NCBI GenBank assembly: GCA_025201845.1
Contig: MU603930.1
Location: forward strand, 228,310-292,309
Direction: 5' to 3'
Origin: Martensiomyces pterosporus
Taxonomy: Eukaryota > Kickxellomycota > Kickxellomycetes > Kickxellales > Kickxellaceae
Length of the DNA: 64,000 nucleotides
Within the stretch, counting starts at the first letter, position 1, and every line of letters begins with the position of its first letter. Under the pieces are notes generated by a model. The model did no database searches. It saw nothing but the letters and a program-made list of their open reading frames with translations, and was not told the DNA's origin. Both the position numbers and the translations under genes were made by a program. Of this stretch, positions 41,656-52,087 are shown one piece after another.

Positions 41656-42157
41656 AGTAGTGCTGCCGCTCTAGTAATCCAATGTCTTCTTTCTATTTCT
41701 CATTGTCCCATTAATAATTTCTTGGCTTTTCTGCCAGCATGCTCCCTTCTGCCAAAGTGCCAGCAGCGGCTTGTTCATCGCACAGGACATGGCAGTCCAC
41801 GTGCCGCCCAGCATGCGAGTCGGCCACTCGAGCCGCTTTTGAGTTAGAGAAAATATTGCCGGCTCGGCTCCCTTGATCCGGCGTTATCGCGCCTTGTTTT
41901 GCCAGCCAGGGGTTGAAGCGTTTTTGGCCAGCGCGCATTGGCCCTGGCTCCTCGTTTCCTTGCTCTACAACCTCGCTCAATTGGCTTTCCGTCCATTCCC
42001 GCTTGTATGCTGCAGCAGCCGTGTTTGCCAAAGGGTTGCATAGATTAGGTCGATTTCAGCCGCAGGGAGAAACCAGCTTGAATCACATTGTAAAGGCAAT
42101 TAGCGCGATTGAACCGCAAGGCAAAAAGAGACACCCGAGGACAAGAAGGCTCTTGCA
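41656..42157. promoter_or_regulatory. promoter region of mitochondrial uS15
   Basis: 500 bp between same-strand genes. No distinct motif noted. Confidence 0.4.
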
Positions 42158-43000
42158 ATGCTCCGCTCAATTCAAGGCATCCCACAGAAGCTCAGAGGAG
42201 CACCAGCGCGTGCGCTCCACACGACCCCTGCTGCCAACGCCAAGCGTCGCAACACCCGCAAAGCCGAGCTCGAGGCCAAGCGAAAGGCAGAGATCGAAGC
42301 GTCGCTCCGCGCCGAGGAGCAGCTAAGGAAGCTGAAGGACACTCAGTTCCTCAACTCGCTTGTAAAGCCAGACAGGCTGTTCGAAACCACACAGATCTCG
42401 CAGCAGGATGCTGCGATCAGCAGCTCTATGGCGTTCCAAGGAAAGGGTGATGGCAAGGAGGGCGTGCAAAGGTTTGACGAGGGTCTCAAGCGCCAGGCGA
42501 ACTCTGGCCTGTACTCTTGCCACGTAAGACCTGAGGAAGTCAGGATGGTCACTGAGGTTGCGCCAAAGGCCGTTGTCGGTGCGGACACCGGGTATAGCTT
42601 CCATGTCATGCCAGAGGCAGCAGCCAAGAGCGCCGAGATCCAAGCCGACATCGTCCGCCGGATCGTGGCTTTGGAGAATGCAAACTCAAAGGCCGTTGTC
42701 AACTACAATATACAGAAGGCGCTGGAGACATTCGGTCGCTCGGAGGGAGACTCAGGCTCTGCTGAGGTGCAGGCTGCTGTGTGGACTGTGCGTATTAACA
42801 ACCTTGAGGACCACCTGCGGAGCCACCGCAAGGACCACCACAACCGCCGGGCATACACCCATCTGCTGCACAAGCGGGCCAAGATTCTCAAGTATCTCAA
42901 GCGCGAGTCCCTTGAGCGCTACTACGTCTGCCTCAAGCAGCTTGGGCTGACGAAGGAGATGGTTGAGGGCGAGATTGTCCCACCCAAGCGCATCGAGTAA
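42158..43000 (+). CDS. MRPS28: mitochondrial small-subunit ribosomal protein uS15m
   Basis: 280 residues. A mitochondrial presequence (MLRSIQGIPQKLRGAPARAL) is followed by a basic helix and a ~130-residue fungal extension. The S15 domain fills the C-terminal 110 residues: VNYNIQKALETFGRSEGDSG, then VQAAVWTVRINNLEDHLRSH, then the rRNA-binding HRKDHHNRRAYTHLLHKRAK, and a last helix KYLKRESLERYYVCLKQLGL. The position of the DHHN...R motif matches bacterial S15. Family knowledge: uS15 binds the central domain of small-subunit rRNA. The long N-terminal extension is usual for fungal Mrps28. It lies upstream of the INO80-subunit gene on the same strand. Confidence 0.94.
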   Translation: MLRSIQGIPQKLRGAPARALHTTPAANAKRRNTRKAELEAKRKAEIEASLRAEEQLRKLKDTQFLNSLVKPDRLFETTQISQQDAAISSSMAFQGKGDGKEGVQRFDEGLKRQANSGLYSCHVRPEEVRMVTEVAPKAVVGADTGYSFHVMPEAAAKSAEIQADIVRRIVALENANSKAVVNYNIQKALETFGRSEGDSGSAEVQAAVWTVRINNLEDHLRSHRKDHHNRRAYTHLLHKRAKILKYLKRESLERYYVCLKQLGLTKEMVEGEIVPPKRIE

Positions 43001-43324
43001 TCCTAAGAGGGGCCGCTTCGCTGTTAGCAGCTGGCCCAGCACCACCATTTACTCACATGGCAACTATAGCTAGAACCGCTTGGATCACAAAAAAAAAAAG
43101 AGAAATAACCATTGAGCCAACAAGTCTGGCAGATATCAGTCCTTCACGTGGCAGCGTCCTCAAAGTATGGACATCGCGATAAATGTGTTTTACTCAGGTT
43201 TTATGCAGCGTCCATGCGGGGCCAAGCTAGATTGCAGCCACCTAGCGCTCCTTGGACATACTTTAGCCCTCTCACGCTCCCCCGCTTCTCACACCGTTGA
43301 CACCTACTGGCTGAAGTGAAGATA
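43001..43324. promoter_or_regulatory. spacer before the INO80-subunit gene
   Basis: About 320 bp. An A-run (11 A) lies at about 43088-43099. No gene seen. Confidence 0.4.
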
Positions 43325-44890
43325 ATGCCGCGGAAGCGCAAGGCCACAAAGGACACCGTTTTTGCGTCGTCGTCAGGCTCGGAAGGCGAAACGTCCGACA
43401 CTGAGACGCCCAGCACACCGCGCACACGGTCGCGCAGGTTGGATACCCGAGGACAAAGCGCTGCTGCTGCTGCTGCTGCGACAGAGAGGACCCTCAGCAC
43501 GCCAACGTCTCCTGCCTCAAATACCAGGCGTTCTAGCAGACTGAGCACGTTGGCTGAGCAGCCAACTGCAAAGCTGCGCGCTCGCTTAGCCAGAGGGCTC
43601 CGTAGCAGCGCCGGAGCTGCCAGTGGCAAAGCCGCGCCTGGCGATGGTGCTAGCACCAAAACTAATCTGCGCCCGCGGAAAGCCCGTGGCCGTAACGTTG
43701 TTGAGTCGCCTCCTAGCGATGACAACCCCTCGCCAAAAGCTACAAGAGCGAGGCCTCGTAGACAGGCAGCGACAGTCGCTTCTGAGCCGCGGTATGGTTC
43801 TGACTCCGACAGCGACTCATTTGAGGATTTCGAGGAACTTGGCAGAGATGAAAGTGATATCGCCGGTGGAGTAGATGAAGGCAGCGGGACTATGAGCGAT
43901 GTTGACGAAAGTGACGAAGTTAGCGACGATATTGCACCAAACACCCCCAATGTGGCAGACGAAGACGAAAGCACACAGGGCCTTTTGCGGGACAACAAGG
44001 ATGCTGAGAGGAAGGATAGCTCAGAAGAAGAAGAAGAGGAAGAGGAGGTGGGAGATAGTGACGAAGGCACTAGACGCTCCGGGGCCAAACGTGCAAGGAA
44101 GGAGGAGGCACCAAAGAAAGAGAGAGGTGAGGCTGCGACCAAAGCGAGCAAAAGAGGGCGACGCGCTGCAGCACCTACTAAGCAAGCAGAGGCAGTCGAG
44201 GACAGCGAACAAGAAGATGACGACTTGGATGATGAGGCGTTGGAGAAATCTGATTTCAGTGAAAACGATGGAGACTCGACCACAACGTCTCTAGCCAACC
44301 TTACACGCCGCCAACGCGCCAAGCTGACCCATGACTACGATGAGGAGCTGGTCGAGCTGCCTACCGAGTCCAAAAAGACAAGATTTTCTGCAGAGGAGAT
44401 GGCGCTGCGCAAGTCAGAGCATGCTCGTCGGCGCAAATTCCAAAGCATGCAGCGTGCCGAGCAGATAAAGAACGACACGATAAACCGACTTCTGAACAAG
44501 CAGACATCAAAGGGCCGCAACAAGGTTATTGAGGATGTTGAGACCAGATCGCCTAGCGCCGATGTTACAGAGCCAACGCACGACAGGATCCGATACATCC
44601 AAAAGACCACTGCATGTGCCCTCCGCGGCGGAAAGGACTCTTCCAGTAGGAGCGGGGCCGTTCATCTGGAGTGCACGCTGTCGCTCCCCAAGGGCATGGG
44701 CATACGGGCCCTGTTCCCTTGTGTCGCAAGCAGCAAGAAGGGGGGTGCTGCCGCCTCCTCTGCCTACCCTCCGCCAGCACCCACATGCTCGGTCGCTGGA
44801 TGCAGCAACTTGAAAAAGTACAGTGTCAAATCGCTGTCGGCGTGTTCGCTTGAGCACTGGCGTGCCTTGACGAACGAGCACCCAGCGTGA
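43325..44890 (+). CDS. IES2: INO80 complex subunit Ies2/INO80B (PAPA-1 and HIT zinc finger)
   Basis: 521 residues from the ATG at 43325; the frame opens with a GTG three codons earlier. The N-terminal 330 residues are disordered, with Arg/Ser-rich and strongly acidic tracts (SSEEEEEEEEVGDSDEG-like) and basic nuclear-type patches. The PAPA-1-like helix follows: LTRRQRAKLTHDYDEELVEL and RFSAEEMALRKSEHARRRKF. A C-terminal HIT-type zinc finger is present: CSVAGCSNLKKYSVKSLSAC ends with the conserved C...H spacing (SLEHW). This combination is diagnostic for Ies2/INO80B. Family knowledge: the subunit activates the INO80 chromatin remodeller in the nucleus. The antisense frame of this gene is long but Ser-rich and not real. 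Confidence 0.9.
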   Translation: MPRKRKATKDTVFASSSGSEGETSDTETPSTPRTRSRRLDTRGQSAAAAAAATERTLSTPTSPASNTRRSSRLSTLAEQPTAKLRARLARGLRSSAGAASGKAAPGDGASTKTNLRPRKARGRNVVESPPSDDNPSPKATRARPRRQAATVASEPRYGSDSDSDSFEDFEELGRDESDIAGGVDEGSGTMSDVDESDEVSDDIAPNTPNVADEDESTQGLLRDNKDAERKDSSEEEEEEEEVGDSDEGTRRSGAKRARKEEAPKKERGEAATKASKRGRRAAAPTKQAEAVEDSEQEDDDLDDEALEKSDFSENDGDSTTTSLANLTRRQRAKLTHDYDEELVELPTESKKTRFSAEEMALRKSEHARRRKFQSMQRAEQIKNDTINRLLNKQTSKGRNKVIEDVETRSPSADVTEPTHDRIRYIQKTTACALRGGKDSSSRSGAVHLECTLSLPKGMGIRALFPCVASSKKGGAAASSAYPPPAPTCSVAGCSNLKKYSVKSLSACSLEHWRALTNEHPA

Positions 44891-45315
44891 TGGCTAGGCA
44901 CAGGCTCATGCTGCAGCAGCTTTCTTTTATGTATCAGTATACGATATGTCCCCAAAGGCGGTGCAGGGCACCATAGTACTCTCATATCTGATCATGGGGT
45001 GTCTACCGTGCACTGGTTGGCAGCAATGACACGCGCTCGTGCAACAGCTACTTCCGGCTTTCTCAAGTAGCCATGCCGAATGGCAGCCCGCATATGCTGG
45101 CTTATAGCACATCTTCAGCATGGCGTTTTTGCGGAAGGAGAGCAACAGCAGCTCAAAGGGGGGCTGTGCTGCTAGATCTGGCACATCTACGCTCCTGTTA
45201 CAGTTGCAAACACATCCATGGCAGGCTTTGTACAAAGAGGGAAATGACTGCATTGGCAGGCGTGAATTAAACGGTGCGCAAATATGGAGACAAGAAGCTG
45301 CAAGACACTTGTGAC
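44891..45315. other. convergent 3' intergenic region
   Basis: About 425 bp between the tails of the INO80-subunit gene and GOT1. No gene. Confidence 0.4.
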
Positions 45316-46031
45316 TCAGACAGGGTATTGGGATGGGGAACCGCCGATACGGTCGACGGCCTGGCGGATGACAGGCAGGCTAAGCACTGATCCTATGAAT
45401 GGCAGCCGGCGAAGGAAGCCAACGGCAATAGGGAAGAAGTCGCCAAACAGGTTAAGGAAGCCAAACGCCTCGATCAGAATTCCAACTATCGTCCACTTGA
45501 ACAGAACAAGCAAAAAGCCCAAGAAGAAAGCAATCGACCCGCGCAGCTTGTCTCGGCGAGTGAAGAAGAACGTGGTTTTCTGGATGCCAATGATCATGGA
45601 GACGCCAGCCAAGAACAGAATGTTGCCGATAGCTATCAGGCCGGCATCAAAGAACAAGACGACGCCCAGCCCGATGAGCGCAAAGCCAAAGGCGGACAAG
45701 CCAACGCCGATTTCTACACAGACAAAAAGGTCGAGAATGATGTAAAGCAAGCGCCCAACATCAACAAAACAAAGTGACGCCCAAGCCGATCAGCGCAAAG
45801 CCAGCGGCAGACAAGCCAACACCGATTTCTACAGACAAAAGCATTGAGAATGCTGTAAAGCAGATGCCCGGCGGGGCACTGCTGGCCCCAGTGCCTGTGC
45901 GCGGAGCGGAAGGGCCTTACGCTCGCTGCGACTTTCTTGTTGAAGCGCTGCTCGATTCCAGGCTTGAGGATGCTCTGCTCAATTCATCGGCTTGCTTGCC
46001 AATACGTACTTTGTGTGTCAGATAGCCACAT
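45316..46031 (-). CDS. GOT1: Got1 Golgi transport protein
   Basis: Exon 1 is only 22 nt (46010-46031): ATG TGG CTA TCT GAC ACA CAA A, then a GTACGT donor. Exon 2 is 45316-45713. Joined in phase 1 they give 139 residues starting MWLSDTQKIGVGLSAFGF, matching the MWLSEAQK start of Got1. Four membrane segments are present, with IGNILFLAGVSMIIGIQKT and GDFFPIAVGFLRRLP as family landmarks. Length equals the usual ~138. Family knowledge: Got1 is a tetraspanning membrane protein of early Golgi and ER-derived vesicles that acts with Sft2 in ER-Golgi and Golgi fusion events. The 296-bp intron carries a second, diverged copy of the exon-2 acceptor and first 69 nt. Confidence 0.93.
45645..45868 (-). repeat. 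tandem duplication of the GOT1 exon-2 acceptor and start
   Basis: Two adjacent ~112-bp units, 45645-45756 (used copy) and 45757-45868 (intronic copy). Each has a pyrimidine tract, TAG and about 69 nt of exon. The intronic copy reads K-IGVGLSAAGFALIGLGVTL and then meets a one-nucleotide insertion and a TGA. Over the first 20 codons, 6 of the 8 changed codons are synonymous. Confidence 0.85.
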
Positions 46032-46530
46032 GGCGGTATTTGTGTGTATGTGCTGTTTGTGTGGTCAGGAAGCCTGTGCAGCGCGGAATAAAACTGAAGA
46101 CCAAGGCGTAATGAAGACAAGATGAAAGGAATGCGAAGAAGAGATTCGCTGCAGCTTGGAGAAGGGCGCTGCGTCTGTGGAAGAGCAGTATACAGCCTGT
46201 CACAAGCGTGATCAATTATCCAGGTGTGGCATTAAGAGTGGACGAGAAAAGCGCCTGCGTGTCCAGAGCAAAGCTCACTTTGGTTTATTAAGTCGAATTG
46301 GGGTGCAAGAGCCGCTTGGTCCTCTAGCATGCAGCTAAAAGCAGCACCTGAAGGATGCTGCAGATATCAAGGCGAAAAAGAGGACAAAAGCGTTCTGTGG
46401 AAAGACTGGCAGTTGTAGGCGAAGGAAGGTAAAAGCGAGTAAACGGTAAAGCAAGGGACACGTCTGGTACTGCGCGGGTGCACACACACGCTGGGAGGGA
46501 CACAGGCGGGCAGGCAGCTGCTCGGGCAGC
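46032..46530. promoter_or_regulatory. GOT1 promoter and calmodulin 3' side
   Basis: 500 bp. No motif or gene identified beyond A/G-rich stretches. Confidence 0.4.
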
Positions 46531-47205
46531 TTACTTGGTCTTCATCATTTTGCAGAACTCCTCGTAGTTAATCTGGCCATCGCCGTCGACGTCGGCCTCG
46601 CGAATCATCTCGTTGACCTCGTCGTCGGTGAGCTTCTCGCCAAGAGAAGTCATGACGTGGCGGAGCTCTGCGGCCGAGATGACACCGTTGCCATCCTTGT
46701 CGAAAACGCGGAACGCCTCCCTGATTTCAGCCTCCTCGTCGTTGTTGGTGGTGGCCTGGCGAGCCATGAGAGAGAGGAACTCAGGGAAGTCGATGGTCCC
46801 GTTGCCGTCGCTGTCGACCTCGTTGATCATGTCCTGAAGCTCGGACTCGGAGGGGTTCTGGCCAACCGACCGCATGACGGTGCCAAGCTCCTTGGCGGTG
46901 ATGTTGCCGTCGTTGTCTTTGTCAAACAGAGAAAACGCCTCACGGTACTCGCTGATTTGCGCTTCGCTGAACTTCTCGCTCTACACAGCGGAGGTAGCCA
47001 GTGCAGTGCAGCCACGGAGACGGGCGTTTGCATGGGGGTTAGTCGGCATGTTTCACGTTTGATGCAAGCTGGCGAGACGCTGGCTGCCTGGCTCCTCTTG
47101 TCCAGATTGGCCTCCATACAGCACAGAGCTGGGCGTGCGTGCGGGAATCTGCAGCTCGCATCGCGTAGGCAGCGGCCAGCCAGTGCACAAGCAGACGCTT
47201 ACCAT
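46531..47205 (-). CDS. CMD1: calmodulin
   Basis: The coding part of exon 1 is just the ATG (47203-47205), followed at once by GTAAGC. Exon 2 (46531-46980) begins after CTGTGTAG with [20 protein letters not shown]. The intron is 222 bp in phase 0, and the product has 150 residues. All four EF-hand loops are intact: [36 protein letters not shown] and [12 protein letters not shown]. Asp and Asn occupy the calcium-ligand positions throughout. Family knowledge: calmodulin is the main calcium sensor, activating calcineurin and calmodulin kinases. An intron near the start codon is common in calmodulin genes. Length is one residue above the usual 149. Confidence 0.97.
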
Positions 47206-48378
47206 TGTGTATTTCCTGTGTGCGTAAAAAAAGGCTGTGGACGGGGCTAATTTATAGAGGAGATAAATAGGTTTGGCATAAAACACCCAAGGGAGAATAA
47301 AGTAAAATAAAGGGCAGCAGGGGAGAGCAGTGAGAAAAAAACGCACTCCACAGGGGGAGGCGGGAGGCGGGCAGCGCTTTCGCCTGGTGCTTTGACGGCC
47401 CAATATCAAACCCCTCACCCCACAGCCAAGCCCACACCAGCACGCAGCCGCGCACTGAGGGGACCTTCGCTCTGGCCAATGAGTACAGGCAGCAGCACAA
47501 ACCTCAAACGCATTTCCTCCTGCTATGACGGCGATGGCTGTAGCTGCTGACCTTGCCAATCGCTCCGAATGTCGCGCCCCGCGTCTGACTTTTTCTTTCT
47601 GATACGCGCTATCCGGAACGCCAGAAGGCGCAGGGCGGGCTGCTGATCTTGCTGCTAGCATCAGGCCAGGGGTATCCATAGGTGCCCTCTCTTTTTAGGG
47701 GCTGCCCATCCAAGGCGGGTGCCAGTGGCCAAGGCGGGTGCCGGCCCAGCAAGCAAGCAGCCCAGCAAGCAAGCATCCCAGCGGCATGGCAAGGGCTGCT
47801 TCCCGCGATTCCCACCGGCCAGCGTGAGTAGCATGCGCATTTACTGAAAAGGAGCATCACCGATCCCCTCCATGCTTTCCGAATGCTCATCGCAGATATT
47901 CCGACAAAAAGCGCATGCCGGGCACTGCCAAGCACGCATGATAGGGGGGCAGGATTTGCAATGGCGTGTCTCTTTGGCTGAGCGCGAGTGTGTATCTGCT
48001 GTGTGCGCGACTGGAGCCGCAGCACACTGCCGCTGGGAAGCATTGGGCAACAGCCGCTGCCTTTCTAGATCATGATCACTTGTAAAACGAACGCATCTGA
48101 TCGGTGCTGGCGCAGCGGCTTTAAGCAGCACACACGCGCACATGGCTAGACCAGAAGCCGATTTCGGTTGCAGACATGGTATCCATGTGTAATAATGAAT
48201 GGAGAAAGCGCAAAGGAGAGCCAAGCAGGCGGGAAGAGACAGGCGCGATAAACAAAAGCGAAGAAACAGATGGATGTGTGCATGGATGGATAGGGAAAGA
48301 GGGTGTTGAGTATGCAAAGGGCGAAGGATGGCAGCCCCGTATCGCTCCTTGAGGCTATGCGCTGTGCACTTGGATATA
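47206..48378. promoter_or_regulatory. calmodulin promoter and Rab gene 3' side
   Basis: 1.17 kb with no supportable gene. Direct repeats: ccaaggcgggtgcc at about 47710 and 47729, and a cagcaagcaagca unit twice at about 47747-47779. Confidence 0.45.
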
Positions 48379-50287
48379 TCAGCAGCATGGGATTGAGCCT
48401 TCTGCGGCGCCTGCATCGTCGCCGGACAGCCGGATGGTCCTGCCAGAGCGGTCCTGCCGTTCTCCAGCACCACCAGCCCCGCGCCCATTGCCCTCTCCCT
48501 CCGCTTGTCCGTCGACGCCCGCCAGGTCCTCCTGCACACGAATCAGTCTGGTGGCCAGGTCATAAAACACATCCCTCACGCCATCGTCGTCGCGACACGA
48601 CACCTCAAGCAGTGCTGTCGCATCACCTGTGACGCTCTCGATGTATTCGCGAGCCCGTGCAGCATCGACCTTCCGATGGGCCGGGGCCAGATCAAGCTTG
48701 TTGCCGACCAAGAGGACAACTACAACGCGGAACAAGGAGCGCCATCATGCAACAGGCATAGAAGGAAAAGGGCGTGTTCTGGAAAATGAGCTTAGCATGC
48801 ACCCACACAAATGCATAACCTGACGCTTGGTGCATCTACCAAGCGCCGGTTCGCAGCAGGCGCCAAATGTGGGTGGGCAGTGGCAATAATAGCCATGCTG
48901 TTTGGGGGGGGCCTGCTGTAGACATGCAAATTGATTATGCACGCCCCTCGTCCCCGAGCATTCTCCCAAGCATGCATGCATGGCGGAAAGATGCGCATTC
49001 TGGAATTGGCGTCCTTCGCGGATTCATGCTGCATAGAAATCGCATGTATACACGGCCTCCGACAGCAAGACAGCAAAGGGGTGGGACAGCTGGCGTGGCC
49101 GCCGCATGCATCACATGGCACGTTCAGCAACCACCGCCCCCTCTTTTCCGGAGCACCGAAGCAGCTGATGCTGGGACGGGAAAGGGCGGTATGTTAAAGC
49201 CTGCTTAATCTGCAAACACTCGCGATGTTTGGCGTAATCTACTCGGGCTTACCCATGTTCTCCATGTCGGCGTTCTGCTGGAGCTCTACAGAGTTGTGCT
49301 GAGGGAGGTCCGTCGCATGCTGCAGTTAGCAAACATTGCTACAACATCCAGGTGCTGCTCCGCTGTATCACGAGTGGAGGCCATCGCATTCCAGACATGT
49401 GCCTACCTTGAATCCATGTGCTAACGTCCTTGAAGCTCTCTTCGTTCGTGATGTCATACACCAAGATCACAGCGTTAGCCTACATGGTTGGCAAAGCAGC
49501 AGTGGTGTTAAGCACAGGTACATAGCCGCCATTGCTTTTTTGCATATGTAGCTGGCGGTCAGGTGCTTGATAGAGCCGCAGCGGGCGGTAGTAAGCAGCA
49601 ACTTACCCCTCGGTAGTACATTTGCGTCTATATGGTGGCGTGCAGCAAGCAACAGAGAACAGGCAGGCAGCGGTAATAGAGATCGTGGGGCTGTTTAGTG
49701 CAATGCATGATGTATGCTGTTTTTGGCACGTAGCACGCAAGAGCGCGTGAGGCAAACGCTGCAGCTGAATAGGACGTACCATTGCTCGGAACCGCTCCTG
49801 TCCTGCGCTGTCCCATAGCTGGAGCCGACACTCCCACCCGTCAATGTCAATCTTCGCTGTTACAAACGATGCGCCGATTGTAGACGGTGTGCGGTCTGTA
49901 AATGTGCGATGAACGTACCGGGTCACAAGCGATGTCTTTCCGACAGCTACATCGAAACAAACGCCCCGCCATTCACGAATTTAGCAGACTTGTGCAAATG
50001 CTCGCAAAGACAGCACAATGCAATACACTGCCGGCATACCAGTAGATATAAAGGACTGCGGTGTGCCTACGCGGCCGCACCCTCCCTCTCTTGTCAAGCC
50101 AAGCATGCAGTAGAGCAACGCCGTGCTTGGTCCGCCGTACACATAAGCTGGCGCAGAAGTAGCAGCTCCCCAAGGGACTGCGCTGTCGCAGCTGCCACCA
50201 ACCATTGCGCATATCTGCCAAAAGCAAAAAAAGAAGCCTACCTTGCTTTCCTAGAATAGCCACCTTAGCTTCTAGTGTCCGCGGCAT
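48379..50287 (-). CDS. Rab24-like small GTPase with six exons
   Basis: Exons: 50242-50287, 49780-49946, 49607-49627, 49407-49479, 49253-49285 and 48379-48719 (46, 167, 21, 73, 33 and 341 nt). They sum to 226 codons plus stop. Each join restores a Rab motif: the P-loop GKQAVGKTS; switch I ending TPSTIGASF; WDSAGQERF; then RAM-TQMYYRG-ANAVILVYDI across three exons; and NKLDL. The protein ends in two cysteines (SIPCC), a geranylgeranylation signal. The start LEAKVAILGKQAVGKTSLV and RYVH resemble Rab24, while DSAGQ replaces the usual DTAGQ. Family knowledge: Rab24 is linked to autophagy and late endosomes. The subfamily call is moderate; the Rab call is firm. Confidence 0.88.
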
Positions 50288-50938
50288 TCTGCTGTCCTGT
50301 CCAAACTGGCGTGTTGGACTCGCACTGCTTATCTGGTGTGGCTGGCAATAAAGTACAGAAAATACTATGGTATGAATTCAAGTGCAATCTCGGCGCGTCT
50401 TGGTAGGAAACACCTGAGAAAAGCGGGCAAAATTAAGATGCAATGAAAGGAAAAATACTAAGGAGAGAAAAGTTACAGTAGTACCTACTTTTTGTTTGTT
50501 TGGGCTTTTACGCACATCCTTTTATTGCTGCTGCACTGTTTGTGGTGACGCTGATGACGCTGGCGCTGGTGATTGCAACAGCTGACAGCAGGTCAATCAA
50601 TTATCCGCAAACGCTGCTGGATGCCACACTATGCTTCTTGCATAAAGCCATGTGCTGCTCATGTATCGCTTGGGCATTTCCACCGCTGCCTTAGATAGAC
50701 GCTGGTTCGATTATACGAGGGCTGGAATGACTGCTATTAAGGCCAGGTTGCCCGCGCATGGCACTCTTGTCCAAAATGCACAGCGTGCACAGCGTGCACA
50801 GCACTCAATATCCTTGACAGGAAAGCATGTGGAAACAGAGCACACACACCCTTCACCTGCTCCCTTAAAAAAAAAAGTCCGGAAAACGCGCTATTTGTCT
50901 CTATTTATCTGTGTACCTGCTGGCATCCCATCCGCGCA
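50288..50938. promoter_or_regulatory. divergent promoter of the Rab gene and the PAP2-like gene
   Basis: 650 bp. A gcacagcgt tandem repeat (about 2.7 copies) lies at 50779-50803. No gene. Confidence 0.4.
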
Positions 50939-51973
50939 ATGCATTTATCCTCAACACATCGCCAAGAGCACGATGCAGACTCGTTTCTCATAGCGGGCAA
51001 TGCCGAGGCTGAGCAGTCATCGGGTGCGCCAAAGAGCGCTCCAACGTCAGAGTACGTGAGATCCAACGCACAAACGTGGTGGCTATATGCAGCTGACTGG
51101 GCTACGGTAATAATCGTCACTGCCGTTTCGCAGCTGATAATCATTCCATGGCCGGGCTCTGTGCGATTCATCGTCACCGATCCCAATATCCAGCAAGAGT
51201 ACAGCGCCAACGTGGTTGATATTGTCCGAGTCTGTGTGGTCTTGATGACAGCCGTCCCGGTAGTCGCCATGCTTGTATGGCTGGGATACCACAGACGCCC
51301 ACTCCACGAGTTCCACCATGCGATCTTGGGGCTAGCAAACGCGCTGAGCTTTTGCATCCTGTTCACAAACATATTCAAGCAAGTAAACAACGACTTGTCG
51401 CCCGATTTCATCGACCGGTGCAAGCCGAGCCCCGGCGCATTTGAGCAGGCTCTTCGTACCGGCGCATCGCTGTCGTACCACGACTGCACAGGCGAGGACA
51501 TAAAGCAGGGCATCAGACAGTTCCCAACTGTTTCAATCGCAAGTAAGCCAGCCAAGCAGTCCCCACACGCATGCTTGACCCACGCGTGCCGTAGCATATG
51601 CTAACACAAGTCAGCCAGTGCATATGGGCTTTCGATAGTTTCGACGTGTAGCATGGCATATTTGTCACTCTTCGCTAGCATCCAGTTTGGGCTCCATGTG
51701 CACCCCAGTGCTAGACGCCAGCTACAGGCAATGTCGTCCAGCGGTAGCCTTGAGTACAGCAGACCCGGACAAACACTCGCTTCGTTCATCTGCCTGTTGC
51801 CTATAGCAGCAGGCCTGGCTTTCCCTGCCGTGGAAACAAAGTACCACGGTGGGGGACACGGCTGGGGTTATATGTTTGGGTGCATTACAGGTCTGGCGTT
51901 TGCGCTTTGGGCACATGCTCTCTATTGCAGCGATATGGCGGTAACAGCACTACTTTCACACCATGCCCAGTAG
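50939..51973 (+). CDS. PAP2-fold protein lacking catalytic residues (pseudo-phosphatase)
   Basis: Exons 50939-51542 and 51639-51973 are joined in phase 1 across a 96-bp GTAAGC...TAG intron and give 312 residues. It is clearly related to the active LPP at 7034: both have the segment TN-x2-K-x7-PDFIDRC and a YLSL helix at equal spacing. All three PAP2 motifs are lost. Motif 1 has SP where RP is needed (KQVNNDLSP). Motif 2 reads FPTVSIA in place of FPSGHTS. Motif 3 reads VETKYHGGGHGWGY in place of SRTKDYRHHWQD. About six membrane segments remain, with normal codon use and no stop codon, so it looks like a maintained pseudoenzyme and not debris. Function unknown. Confidence 0.8.
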
Positions 51974-52087
51974 CGATGCTCGCTTTCCTGCTCACACAAT
52001 CGGTAATAGACAAATGCATTTGCTTGGCTGAGTAGAGGCGTTGCCTCAAGTGCTTTTCCTTTCTAAACTGAGACAGCGGATATTGCT

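Noticed and set aside
43201..44322. 373-codon minus-strand frame rich in Ser
   Set aside because: Antisense of the INO80 subunit gene, whose PAPA-1 and HIT-finger motifs are unambiguous on the plus strand.
50700..50720. tRNA B-box-like sequence (ggttcgatta)
   Set aside because: It departs from the GGTTCGANTCC consensus and no A box or cloverleaf can be folded around it.
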